Of a stretch of 64,000 nt of DNA, positions 37,229 through 47,509 are shown in pieces. The stretch covers positions 62,001 to 126,000 of the forward strand of contig CAVXTT010000020.1 in assembly GCA_963764685.1 (NCBI GenBank), written 5' to 3'. Both the position numbers and the translations under genes were made by a program. Within the stretch, counting starts at the first letter, position 1; every line of letters starts with the position of its first letter. This DNA is from CAVXTT01 sp963764685. Lineage in GTDB: Bacteria; Bacteroidota; Ignavibacteria; Ignavibacteriales; Ignavibacteriaceae. The notes under the pieces were generated by a model. The model was given only the letters and a program-made list of their open reading frames with translations. It made no database searches and was not told the DNA's origin.

Positions 37229-37771
37229 TTGTATACAGAAACCGATAATGAAGACATACTTCTTGTAAATGAATGCCTGGATGGAAAAGGGAAATCCTAT
37301 GAAATTCTGGTAGAAAAGTATTATAAGGTGGTATTCAGACTTGCCGGTAAGTTCGTTAAAGATTATGATGATGTCGAAGATATAACCCAGGCGGTTTTTG
37401 TAAAGGCATATGAAAATCTGAAATCCTATAACCCGAAATTCAGGTTTTTCAGCTGGCTTTACAGGATAACCGTTAATGAGGCTATAAATTATGGCAAAAA
37501 GAAGAGAAACACTGAGATAATCAGTGAGGAAATGAGATCATATGCTGAGAATCCTGCAGAGCTTGCAGAAACAAATGAACTGAGCAGGAATGTGCAGGAT
37601 GCACTTATGAAAATTGATATGATCTACAGAGTCCCGGTCGTTCTTAAGCATTTTATGGATTACTCGTATAAGGAATTAAGTGAGATGCTGGGAATTCCCG
37701 AAAAGACTGTAAAATCCAGGTTATTCACAGGAAGACAATTATTAAAAGATTTAATAAAACACAGAGTTTGA
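37229..37771 (+). CDS. ECF-type RNA polymerase sigma factor
   Basis: A 180-residue extracytoplasmic-function sigma factor. Region 2 spans about residues 20-90 with KFVKDYDDVEDITQAVFVKAYENL (2.1-2.2) and FRFFSWLYRITVNEAINYGKKKR (2.3-2.4). Region 4 spans about 120-175, with MDYSYKELSEMLGIPEKTVKSRLFTGRQLL as the helix-turn-helix that reads the -35 element. The open frame starts at GTG 37223, but TTG 37229 lies at better spacing from the GGAG at 37220-37223, so I choose it. The stop overlaps the next gene's 5' region, so sigma and anti-sigma are co-translated. It is followed by a membrane protein that is the likely anti-sigma. Confidence 0.93.
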   Translation: MYTETDNEDILLVNECLDGKGKSYEILVEKYYKVVFRLAGKFVKDYDDVEDITQAVFVKAYENLKSYNPKFRFFSWLYRITVNEAINYGKKKRNTEIISEEMRSYAENPAELAETNELSRNVQDALMKIDMIYRVPVVLKHFMDYSYKELSEMLGIPEKTVKSRLFTGRQLLKDLIKHRV

Positions 37772-37773
37772 AA

Positions 37774-38569
37774 ATGATCGATACAAAATATTTAGAGCTG
37801 ATACACAAGGACATAGACAAGGAAATAACCCCTGCCGAGAAGGAAATGCTCGTTATTTACCTTAAAAATAACCCTGATGCCGAAGCTTTATACCTGGAAT
37901 TGATAGAGACCGAAAACCTGTTAAGCGGTGTTCCTGACAGGGAACCTGATGAAAATTTAAAGAAAAGAATTCTTAATTCTATCGATTATAACAGGTATGC
38001 TCCTAAAACTAAAGCTCCGGGATTTGTATCCGGTTTATTCAGAAAGCGTAAACCGGGGTTCATATTATCGTTTTCATTAGGACTTATTGCGGGCATAATC
38101 CTGCTTGCCGCACTTTTCAGCAATCCCTCTCTTGTAAATATCTTCGACCAGAAGGATATTTCAGGAACGATGGGACTTGCGGAATTTGAAAAGGTTGATG
38201 TTTTTGATATTTCAGCGGATGATATATCAGGTACTGTTGAAATAATTAAAAGTTCAGAATCAGCTCAAAAACACATAAAAAGTGCAAATTTTTACAATTA
38301 TGGTCTTGCACTTGACCTGAAATCATCTGAAGATTATGAAATCGAAATTACAATTTGATCCGATCACTTTGTCGCTTGACCGTTTTGCATCGGCACATCC
38401 TGAAAAGATAAGGATGAATGAAGAGGAGGGAGTTATAAGGATTTCTTCCGGCGGTTCTCAGTCATTTTCAGTAATATTCTCGTCAATCGAAACTTCCGGC
38501 ACTTTCAATCTTAAAATTTCCAGGCCGGGAAAAGAACTTTTTGAACATCAGGTATTCATAAAAAATTAG
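37774..38569 (+). CDS. Single-pass membrane anti-sigma factor, frameshifted
   Basis: A membrane protein of about 264 residues. The cytosolic part (1-94) has the anti-sigma-like helical start YLELIHKDIDKEITPAEKEM, without the H-x3-C-x2-C zinc site of ZAS proteins. One helix (about 95-116, GFILSFSLGLIAGIILLAALFS) is followed by a periplasmic domain starting DISGTMGLAEFEKVDVFD. The frame ends at 38358; dropping one base in AATTACAATTTG near 38350 gives EIQFDPITLSLDRFASAHPE and a stop at 38567-38569. The short GTMG motif after the helix recurs in the next gene. Its position after the sigma gene, the topology and the PrsW protease in the locus support the anti-sigma call. ATG 37774 is chosen over TTG 37768. 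Confidence 0.72.
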
Positions 38570-38579
38570 TTTGGTTAAC

Positions 38580-38604
38580 GGTGAGAAAAAATATTTTTTT
38601 CACC
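38580..38604. terminator. A/T-rich palindrome after the anti-sigma gene
   Basis: GGTGAGAAAAAA and TTTTTTTCACC form a near-perfect 25-base palindrome 10 bases past the stop. It may attenuate reading into the repeat-protein gene, which has its own strong ribosome site. Confidence 0.5.
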
Positions 38605-38671
38605 AACATTTCATCCCCTCGGTTGTAATTAAATAAAGATTAACAGTTTATCATTTATCAGGAGGTTATTT

Positions 38672-39721
38672 ATGGCTCAATCTACAGGCAAAAAGACAAG
38701 GCAGTTTATTATTGCAGGAGTTATCATAATTGCTGCAGCAGTGATTTATCTGATTTCGATATATCCCTGGCCTGCAGAGAACATTACAGGAACGATGGGC
38801 GGTGTCGAAAAAGCAAAGAAATACCAGGGAAGCCAGATCAGTGAAGGTGATGTTTCTCTTGAACAGTCAGAGATCCACGCACTTCTTCAGAATGACCAGA
38901 TACAGAAGCTTCTTAAGGATGAGAATTTCTTAAAAGCCTTGAGCAGTGAAAGTTTTTTAAGAGCTTCCCAGAATGAAAAACAGCTCAGCGCAATGACCAA
39001 TGCAGATTTTCAAAAAGCACTCGGTAATGCCTCATTTTTAAGAGCGGTTACTAAATATGATATGCTTAAATTTGCGGCTGATCCCGATATGCTTAAAGCT
39101 GCAAACAATGTTTCATATCTTAAAGCAACATCTAATCCTGATTATCTGAAGGCAATCAGTAATCCTGATTACCTGAAGGCAATGTCGAATGTGGATTATC
39201 TTAAAGCAATGGAAGATGCGGCATTCCGTACAGCATTAAAGGACCCTTCATTTTTAAAGAATTATGCAAGTTCAGATTATCTGAAAGCAAATCCCGATTA
39301 TCTTAAAGCAGCTGCAAACGAATCATTTCTTAAAGCAATGAAGAACTCAGATTTCCGTTCGGCTGCTGAGCATTCTGATTTCCGAACTGCAATGGCAAAT
39401 CCCGATTATCTCAAAGCAGCAGCAGACGTAAGTTTCCTTAGGGCATCTGCAAATGCAGACCTGTTCAGAGTTATGGCTAACGCAGATATGAAGGCTGCAG
39501 TTAGCAATCCCGATTTCCTCAGAGCAGTAAATAATGAGAATTTCCTTCACTCGATGAAAAGTTCAGACTTCAGACAGGTTGTCGGAAGCGAAGTTAACTT
39601 AAAAGCAATTTCTAATGTAAACTTCCTGAAAGCAGCTAATGATGCAGTATGGCTGAAAGCTGCAAACAATGAAAACTTTCTGAAGACCATACAACAGGAT
39701 AATATGCTCATTATCCGGTAA
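38672..39721 (+). CDS. Membrane-anchored nonapeptide-repeat protein
   Basis: I do not recognise a family. The 349-residue protein has a short basic cytosolic end, one membrane helix (residues 12-31, FIIAGVIIIAAAVIYLISI), a linker with ITGTMGGVEKAKKYQ (38-52) like that of the anti-sigma, and then some 29 tandem nine-residue repeats (about 72-345) with consensus (P/S)D(Y/F)LKAxxN. At DNA level this is a 27-base period. The repeats are rich in Leu, Lys, Ala and Asn and end in IIR. Hydrophobic residues fall at fixed positions, so a compact solenoid or a helical rod is likely. A strong AGGAGG lies 7 bases before ATG 38672, suggesting high expression. A terminator follows. Probable envelope-facing partner or regulated product of the sigma locus. 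Confidence 0.85.
   Translation: MAQSTGKKTRQFIIAGVIIIAAAVIYLISIYPWPAENITGTMGGVEKAKKYQGSQISEGDVSLEQSEIHALLQNDQIQKLLKDENFLKALSSESFLRASQNEKQLSAMTNADFQKALGNASFLRAVTKYDMLKFAADPDMLKAANNVSYLKATSNPDYLKAISNPDYLKAMSNVDYLKAMEDAAFRTALKDPSFLKNYASSDYLKANPDYLKAAANESFLKAMKNSDFRSAAEHSDFRTAMANPDYLKAAADVSFLRASANADLFRVMANADMKAAVSNPDFLRAVNNENFLHSMKSSDFRQVVGSEVNLKAISNVNFLKAANDAVWLKAANNENFLKTIQQDNMLIIR
38885..39707 (+). repeat. 27-base tandem repeats encoding nonapeptides
   Basis: About 29 units of 27 bases, e.g. AATCCTGATTATCTGAAGGC followed by AATCAGT; adjoining units at 39130-39210 are nearly identical, others diverged. One unit near 39290 is short (seven residues). Recombination here could change the repeat number. 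Confidence 0.85.
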
Positions 39722-39750
39722 GATTAAACCATAACGGAACTCCGCATATA

Positions 39751-39783
39751 AGAAAATGCTGCATTGGTTGTGCAGCATTTTCT
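39751..39783 (+). terminator. Rho-independent terminator after the repeat protein
   Basis: AGAAAATGCTGCA pairs perfectly with TGCAGCATTTTCT over a seven-base loop, 30 bases after the stop, with T-rich bases behind. It sets the repeat-protein gene apart from the peptidase gene. Confidence 0.85.
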
Positions 39784-39831
39784 TTGTATTTTAAATCAAT
39801 CATATCCGCATCAACTTTTTCCCGGTACTCT

Positions 39832-42759
39832 ATGAAAATAAAGAACATTTTCGTTTTTATATATTATGTCCTGCGCGATGGCTTTCGGGCAGTTTAGTGA
39901 AATCGAGACTCCCTCTCAACGTCTTATTTCCTACGGCAGTGCAACTTCATATATGGTAAAGTACGTGGGTAGCTGCGTTGAGAACTCGCTTAGATATCAC
40001 GAGCGGATGTTCAACTATACCCCCTCTGAAAAAGTGAACGTCATAATGCACGATATGAATGATTACGGTAATGCAGGAGCAAGTACAATACCCAGGGATT
40101 TTGTTATGCTGGCAATAGCACCTTCAAATTTTGTTTATGAAACTTCCCCGGCAAACGAAAGAATAAATACAACGATGAACCATGAGTTCGTTCATATTGC
40201 CACGCTCGACCAGGCTGCCGGAATGGATAATTTCTACAGGTCGGTTTTCTTCGGCAAGGTGGCGGAGGAATCAGCTAACCCGGTTACTATGATCTACAGC
40301 TATTTAACTACACCCAGGCGAGCCTCTCCAAGATGGTACAGGGAAGGCATTGCCGTTTTTCTTGAGACCTGGATGGCAGGAGGAATCGGCAGAGCGTTAG
40401 GAGGATTTGACGAAATGGTCTTCCGTACCTTTGTTAAGGAAGATGCTGTAATCTACGACCTTCTTGGACTTGAATCGCAGGGAACGCAAACCGACTTCCA
40501 GGTCGAGGTTAATGCCTACCTTTATGGCACAAGGTTTATGAGCTACCTCGCGCTTATGTATGGACCCGAATCACTGATAAAATGGACATCAAGAAGCGAC
40601 AGCAGCTACGCTTACTTTGCTGCACAGTTTGATGAAGTATACGGGATGTCTTTATCCGAAGCCTGGCTTAAATGGATCGACTGGGAAAGATCTTTCCAAA
40701 AAACCAATATAGAAAAGATAAATAAATACCCCGTAACCGGATTACGCCAGATATCAGAAGATGTTCTTGGTTCGTTATCGAGACCGTATTATGACCGTAA
40801 GAAAAACTGCGTTTATGCAGCTGTAAATTATCCTGGTCAGACTGCCCACTTAGCCTGTATCGATCTTTCAACAGGTGAGATCAGCAGACTGACCGATATA
40901 AAAGGTCCTGCATTATATTTTGTAACATCCCTTGCATACGACCCGGTCAATGAAAAAATATTTTACACATCCGACAACAACGACTGGCGCGACCTTGCTT
41001 GAGTATGATCTTGTTACAGGTGAAACCCGTACACTGATCGATGAAGCAAGAACAGGTGATCTTGCCTTTAACAGGAGTGATAATTCATTATGGGGGGTAA
41101 GAAACTATAACGGGATCTCAACCCTTGTAAGGATCCCTTATCCCTATACCGATTGGAACCAGGTCTATTCACTGCCTTACGGAAAGATCCTTTATGATAT
41201 TGATATATCAAATGACGGGAAGACAATGGTCGGCTCGCTGGCGGAAATAAGCGGCAGCCAGACATTAATTAAAGCCTCTGTTGACAGTCTGTTGAACGGT
41301 AATTATGAATTCACCACCTTATTTAATTTCGAGAACAGCCTTCCAGCTAATTTCGTTTTTTCGGATGACGACAAGGCCCTTTACGGCTCTTCTTACTATA
41401 CCGGGGTATCAAACGTTTTCAGGTACAGCCTTGAGAAGAACGATATGGAAATCTTGAGTAATTGTGAAACGGGATTATTCAGACCAATCCCTGTAACGGA
41501 AGATTCACTGCTTGCCTTTAAGTACACCGCAAAAGGACTGGTCCCTGTGTTTATGGAAAACAAGGAACTGCAGAATGTAGCTGCGATCTCCTTTTTGGGA
41601 CAGGAGATTGTCGACAACCATCCAATTGTAAAAGAGTGGGCAGCACCGCCTCCTTCAATAATTAATTTTGATTCTCTTACTATCTATACCGGAGACTATA
41701 ATTCAATACCAAATATAGGGGTGGCATCGATGTACCCGGTAATTCTTGGGTATAAGGAATTTGTCTCCTACGGATTAAAAATGAATTTATCGGATCCGGT
41801 AGGATTTCAGAATATCGGTTTAACTAGCTTCCTATTCACCAAACAACCTTCTGCCGGAGAATGAAAGGTATCACCTGGGATTAGAATATTCCTACTTTAA
41901 CTGGGAAGCACAGGCAACTCTTAATAATGCAGATTTCTATGACCTGTTCGGTCCCACCAAAAGGAGCCGCAAGGGTTATTCGGTAGGACTCGAGTATAAG
42001 GAGAATTTAATTTATGATAGTCCCAGGATTATGGATTATCTTGTTTACGCAGCTTATTACGGCAACCTTGAACGCCTCCCGGACTATCAGAATATTGCGG
42101 TTTCATACGACAGGTTCTTTAACCTCGGCGCTACATTTAATTACAAGGATATGCGTTCTTCTCTCGGGGCAGTGGATAATGAAAAAGGATATAAGCTGGA
42201 GGCAAACTTAAATACCAACCACGTTATAAAAACAATTTATCCCCAGGCAGAAGCAAGCTTCGATTACGGATTTGCACTGCCGCTCAATCATTCGTCCATA
42301 TGGTTAAGGAGTGCAGCCGGGTACTCTTACGGCAGCAGGTCGGAACCCTTTGCTAATTTTTATTTCGGCGGATTCGGAAATAACTATGTAGATGACCAGA
42401 ATGAAAAAAGATACAGGGAATTTTACAGCTTTCCCGGTGTCGAGCTGAACAGCATCGGCGGAACTAATTTCGGCAAATTGCTATTGGACTGGAATCTCCC
42501 TCCCCTCCGTTTAATCAATTTTGGAATATCATCTTTTTATTTAAATTATGCACGGATATCTTTGTTCTCATCGGCTATTATGACCAATATGGACTTAAAA
42601 GAAGAGCGGAGGTCTCTTTCAAATGCCGGGGTGCAGATCGATTTTAAGTTTGTTTTATTCTATCATCTTAAGATGACATTCTCGGCAGGATATGCGGCAG
42701 CCTTTGAAGAAGACCAGAAATACTCCGATGAACTAATGTTTTCACTGAAGATACTTTAA
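39832..42759 (+). CDS. Exported metallopeptidase-like/TolB-propeller/outer-membrane barrel protein, frameshifted
   Basis: Rejoined across three one-base shifts this is a protein of about 975 residues. The signal peptide starts at ATG 39832 (MKIKNIFVF, one extra base near 39859, then YIMSCAMAFGQ). The first domain (to about residue 290) has HEFVH at 40191-40205, the H-E-x-x-H zinc motif of MA-clan peptidases, then RWYREGIAVFLETW with a likely third ligand Glu. A beta-propeller of TolB/WD type follows (DLSTGEISRLTD, EYDLVTGETRTL), interrupted near 40999 where one extra G yields WRDLLEYD. Past another extra base near 41850 the C-terminal part (PLPENERYHLGLEYSYFNW ...) is an outer-membrane barrel with regular aromatic strands, resembling surface-antigen/BamA-like barrels. 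It would sit in the outer membrane with the peptidase and propeller in the periplasm or outside. Five bases before PrsW. Confidence 0.75.
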
Positions 42760-42764
42760 TATAA

Positions 42765-43817
42765 ATGCTTGGAATACCAGTTAATCTTTTACCGGTTTTA
42801 ATTTTCCTTCTCCTGCTTATTTATTATGACAGCTACAAGCTGGTAAAAATTCAAACAGTAATGCTGTTGATCCTTGCAGGATGTCTTGCTGCCGGTGCAA
42901 GTTACTTTGCCAACACTTACCTTATGAGCAAGCTTGCGATTGAAACCGCTGCGTACACAAGGTATGCAGCACCGGTAATAGAAGAAACACTTAAAGCCGC
43001 AGTAATAATTTACCTGATCGCCCGGAACAAGATAGGCTTTATGGTTGATGCCCTTATCTACGGCTTTGCCATCGGTGCAGGCTTTGCGCTGATCGAGAAC
43101 TTATATTATCTCAACACAGTAGAAACTCAGAATATATTTCTATGGATCATAAGGGGATTCGGCACGGCGGTAATGCACGGTGGTACTATGGCTATCTTCT
43201 CTATTCTATCCAAGGGATTTTACGACAGGGCAGAAGGCATCCAGATAATAAATTATTATAAGAACCGTTTCCCCGGATTAAAGATATTCTCGATGATAGT
43301 TGTAATAATTCCGGGACTATTCAGCGCCATTATAATTCATTCATTTTTTAATCATCTTCTTATACCTGCCATATTTATAACACTGCTGCAGCTGGTGGTT
43401 CTTCCGCTTCTGATAATTGCAGTGTTTAAAAGGAATGAAAAGAGTCTGCGCGACTGGATGGAGAAAGGATTGGAGAATGAGGTCCTGCTGCTGGATCAGA
43501 TCGATAACGGCAGTTTCTCCGAGACTCACGCCGGCAAATACATATTATCTCTTGAGAACACATTTTCGGGTATCATACTTGCAGATATGTTATGTCTGAT
43601 AAAACTCCACATCGAGCTTTCCATAAAAGCGAAGGGTTTCATACTACTGAGGAAGGGGGGATTGAATGTGAAGATCGATGAAGAAGTAAGGGAGAAGCTT
43701 AAGGAGCTGAAGTTTCTCGAAAAGAGCATCGGTACCACCGGCAGGCTGGCAGTTGATCCTATCTTTAAACAAAGCACCCAGGATCTGTGGCAGATATATA
43801 TGCTGGAATCGCATTAA
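42765..43817 (+). CDS. prsW: PrsW-family intramembrane protease
   Basis: A 350-residue multi-pass protein. All PrsW motifs are visible: APVIEETLKAA (E73, E74, K77), ALIENLYY (E111, N112), RGFGTAVMHGG (R130, H138) and HSFFNHLL (H192, N196). About eight helices occupy residues 5-222; the last 130 residues are a soluble tail. In Bacillus subtilis PrsW makes the first cut in the membrane anti-sigma RsiW; here the protein is encoded in the same locus as an ECF sigma and its candidate membrane anti-sigma, five bases after the peptidase/propeller/barrel gene. I infer that it cleaves this anti-sigma or the repeat protein. Start ATG 42765. Gene intact. Confidence 0.9.
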   Translation: MLGIPVNLLPVLIFLLLLIYYDSYKLVKIQTVMLLILAGCLAAGASYFANTYLMSKLAIETAAYTRYAAPVIEETLKAAVIIYLIARNKIGFMVDALIYGFAIGAGFALIENLYYLNTVETQNIFLWIIRGFGTAVMHGGTMAIFSILSKGFYDRAEGIQIINYYKNRFPGLKIFSMIVVIIPGLFSAIIIHSFFNHLLIPAIFITLLQLVVLPLLIIAVFKRNEKSLRDWMEKGLENEVLLLDQIDNGSFSETHAGKYILSLENTFSGIILADMLCLIKLHIELSIKAKGFILLRKGGLNVKIDEEVREKLKELKFLEKSIGTTGRLAVDPIFKQSTQDLWQIYMLESH

Positions 43818-44520
43818 AAATCGTGCGGTCGTGCTGTCGTGCTGTCGTTCTGAGGAAAGTCAAAACCCATAGAGCGGACACTGGTCGCCCGTGCGAAAAC
43901 ATCAAGCATTGGGAAAATATTATTCTGTTGACCTGCTTTCCCCTGGAGAGGGTCAAAACATTTGATCCCTGTAGGGTATCTATAAAGTTGATTCAGGCAG
44001 CCATTATTAATTTTATGGATCCCCTACAGGGATCATAATTTGGTTGATATTATTTTTCTACAATTATATCACCCCTACAGGGTGAAGCAGAATATTTTGA
44101 ATATCGGCGGAGACGTATAATATTGCGTTATAAACGCGAAACATCAAACGATACAAAAATATTATTCTGTCGGTATGCGTATGAGGAATATAATTGTAGC
44201 AAACACGATTAATCAAAACATTTCATTGCAGGGGGTCCATAAATTTTTATATACGATAGTACGATAGTTTATGGTGGTTTGACTATTATTATAGAGCAGC
44301 CTTAAATGATCTGATTTTCCTTCAGCTCCCTTCTCATCCCTTCCCAAGAGAAAAGGCGGGATGAGTTTGTTTTACCCTTGAAATGCGAAAACATCAAATA
44401 TTATTCTGTTGACCTGCTTTCCCCTGGAGGGGGAATATAATTGTAGCAACACGTTCAATCAAAACATTTGATCGCTGTAGGGGATCTATAAAAATTATAT
44501 ATGCGATAGTAGCCGCTGGG
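43818..44520. repeat. Repeat-rich spacer with palindromic CTACAGGG elements
   Basis: No gene is supported. The spacer starts with GTCGTGCT-type octamers (43825-43850). The string GACCTGCTTTCCCCTGGAG occurs twice (43931 and 44411), each followed by AAAACATTTGATC and a CTGTAGGG palindrome. Further copies are GGATCCCCTACAGGGATC (44017-44034), CACCCCTACAGGGTG (44070-44084) and GATCGCTGTAGGGGATC (44470-44486). ATATAATTGTAGCAA also recurs (44191 and 44434). These look like several generations of one palindromic repeat family. A related copy lies at 51263-51326. Confidence 0.8.
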
Positions 44521-44553
44521 GCAGGAATTATATTATGCATTATTTTTAAAATA

Positions 44554-44588
44554 AAAAAGCCGTCCTGTTCTTAAGAGGACGGCTTTTT
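44554..44588. terminator. Bidirectional Rho-independent terminator after clpC
   Basis: AAAAAGCCGTCCT pairs with AGGACGGCTTTTT around a nine-base loop. It has A-runs and T-runs on both sides and lies just past the minus-strand clpC stop, so it can also stop plus-strand reading. Confidence 0.9.
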
Positions 44589-44603
44589 AATCTATACCGA
44601 GAA

Positions 44604-47114
44604 TTAACTATCCGATTTTTCTTTCTCCGGGTCAGAGATATCAATACTCATTGATTCATCAAGAAAGATAAGTTCTTCTGTACCTTCCACGTGTTTTGCC
44701 ATTATTGTTGTTCCGTCTTTAAAGGTGCTGCGGAGTATCTCTTCAGCCAAGGGATCTTCAATATATTTCTGGATTGCTCTTCTTAAAGGACGTGCTCCGT
44801 ACTTCTGATCAAATCCTTTATCAACAATAAAATTCTTTGCAGAATCATCAAGGACAATCTCCATCTTGTTTTCATTAAGATTCTTAACAAGATCCTGCAG
44901 CTCGATATCGATTATCTTGAAGTATATCTTCCCTCTCAAGATTTCTGAATACAATTGCTTCATCTATCCTGTTCAGGAATTCGGGATTAAAGAGTTTTCT
45001 CATTGCTTCTTCAACTGTATTCTTCAGACTTGAATACCTGTCTATCTCACTTTCTCCTCCAAAACCGAATGAGCCGATATTCTTAATATCTCTTGCACCG
45101 ATATTGGATGTCATAATTATAATTGTATTCTTGAAATCTACTCTTCTGCCAAGGCTGTCTGTCAAGCATTCCGTCATCAAGTACCTGCAGCAAGAATACT
45201 GAATATATCAGGATGCGCTTTTTCGATCTCATCAAAAAGAACAACCGAATATGGTCTCCTTCTTACTTTCTCGGTAAGCTGTCCTCCTTCTTCGTAACCA
45301 ACGTATCCCGGAGGCGCTCCAACAAGTCTTGATAGGGAGAATTTCTCCATATACTCACTCATATCAATTCTGATAAGAGCATTCTCCGAATCGAAAAGAT
45401 ATCTGGCAAGAACTTTACAAAGCTCTGTTTTACCAACACCTGTAGGACCAAGGAAGATAAAACTTCCAATAGGTCTGTTCGGATTCTTTAAGTCCGGCTC
45501 TTGTTCTTCTTATTGCTTTTGTAAGCTTTAGATACTGCTTCATCCTGACCGACAATCTGCTTCTTAAGCTCATCACCCATCTTAAGCAGCTTCTCTGATT
45601 CAGTCTGTGCAACACGGTTAACCGGTATTCCTGTCATCATTGCAACTACAGTGGCAATATCTTCTTCAGTTACATCGTGAACTATATCCTTGTGTTCTTG
45701 CTTCCCATTCACGCTTTGCAATTTCAAGATCCGACTGAAGATTTCTTTCCTTATCTCTCAGTCGTGCAGCTTCTTCATAATCCTGTCTTTTAACAACAGC
45801 ATGCTTTTTCAAGTCTTACTTTTTCAATATCTTCTTCAAGATCAAGAATATCCTGCGGGAACTTCAAAGTTACCCATATGAACTCTTGAACCTGCTTCAT
45901 CAAGAACGTCAATTGCTTTATCCGGCAGATGACGGTCGGTTATATACCTGTTACTGAGCTTAACAGCTGACTCAATTGCATCATTGCGTATAACTTACAT
46001 GATGATGTTCTTCGTATTTAAACTTTATATTTTCAAGTATCTGAAGAGTTTCATCATAGCTCGGCGGTTCAACCATTACTTTCTGGAATCTTCTGTCGAG
46101 TGCACCGTCAGTTTCAATATATTTCCTGTATTCATCAAGAGTAGTAGCGCCAATGCACTGTATATCTCCTCTTGCAAGCGCAGGCTTAAACATATTCGAA
46201 GCATCAAGTGAACCTGAAGCACCGCCGGCACCAACTATTGTATGAAGCTCATCGATAAAAAGAATTACATCTTTTGCTTTTTCAAGCTCGTTCATCAGGG
46301 CTTTCATTCTTTCTTCGAACTGACCGCGGTATTTGGTTCCTGCAACAAGTCCTGCAAGGTCAAGAGTAACAACTCTTTTATCCTGAAGAATTCTCGGTAC
46401 TTTCTTCTGAACAATCTTAAGCGCAAGACCTTCAGCAATAGCTGTTTTACCTACGCCGGGTTCACCAATAAGTACCGGGTTATTCTTTTTTCTTCTGCTT
46501 AGTACCTGGGCAACTCTTTCAATTTCCTTTTCCCTGCCGACAACAGGATCAAGCTTATCTTCAATAGCAAGTTTTGTAAGATCTCTGTCCGAAGTTATCG
46601 AGAACGGGAGTCTTTGTTCTTTCTATCTTTCTTATCAGCCGGAGGAGGAGTTCCCGAACCTGCATCTTTCGGATTCTTGCTGCTGAGCATAGCATTAAGT
46701 TCTGCACGTGCAGCATCGTAAGTAACATTAAACTGGTGAAGTATCTGTGTAGCAATATTATCTTCATCCCTTAAGAGGGATAGAATCAGATGTTCAGTAC
46801 CAATTACATCAGCCTTATAAATCTTGGATTCTATCTGAGTAATCTTTAAAACTTTCTCTGCCTGCTTTGGTAAGAGGTATATTACCAATAGTTAATGTAC
46901 CTCCGGATGTTCTGACAGTATCTTCAATTGCTTTCTTCAATTTCATCAAATCGCAATCCAGATTTCTCAAAATCCTGACTGCAACTCCCTGTCCTTCCCT
47001 GATTATTCCTAAAAGGAGATGTTCAGTGCCGATATAATCGTGCCCCAGCCTTAAGGCTTCTTCCCGGCTGAGCCTGATTACATCCTGCAGTCTGTCTGAA
47101 AAATTTCCGTCCAT
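44604..47114 (-). CDS. clpC: ATP-dependent Clp protease ATPase ClpC, multiply frameshifted
   Basis: The reading frames joined give about 835 residues, the usual ClpC length. In order: two N-terminal Clp repeats (LSREEALRLGHDYIGTEHLLLG and YKADVIGTEHLILSLLRDED), a linker (PPPADKKDRKNKDTPVLDNFG), the first AAA+ module with Walker A GEPGVGKTAIAEG (46433-46475) and FIDELHTIVGAGGASGSLDA, the UVR/M-domain, then the second AAA+ module with SRLVGAPPGYVGYEEGGQLT, VLFDEIEKAHPD and MTSNIGARDI, and the C-terminal domain (KYGARPLRRAIQKYIEDPL). ClpC unfolds substrates for ClpP. At least seven frame changes occur (near 46850, 46610, 46000, 45860, 45740, 45490, 45180 and 44930 region). So many in an essential-type chaperone argues for sequence error. 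Terminator at 44554-44588. Confidence 0.9.
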
Positions 47115-47509
47115 ATATGTTTCCTGGTTATAAATTTCTTTGTTTTACGTATTTATACTAACAATTGTAAATTCTTTTTAGTTTCAGTGAACCGAACTAA
47201 TATAAAAATAGATAATCCCGCAATCAAGATAGCTTAATCCGGCATTTTTATTAACATCGGCAATAATTTATTTCCGTTATCTAAAGGATGGGAATTTATC
47301 TTTCTAACTTCAGTTATACCATAAATTCATCGTATTTGTTTCTTGACATTTTAATATTATTAACTGAAATTCCAATGACAGTCTGCTCATATCTTGTATT
47401 ATTAGTGCAATCATATTACAAAAAAGGTACATCTATCTAATTCTTTGCCGCTTTGTCGCGACTATAGAGTATTTTTAAACTTCATAATAAATATTACATT
47501 GGAGTAAAA
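47115..47509. other. 395-base divergent spacer between clpC and floA
   Basis: AT-rich, holds the promoters of both genes; no repeat, hairpin with T-run or RNA gene is evident. Confidence 0.4.

Noticed and set aside
43787..44038. Open frame of 83 codons after prsW
   Set aside because: It lies in repeat DNA and its codons run through palindromic elements.
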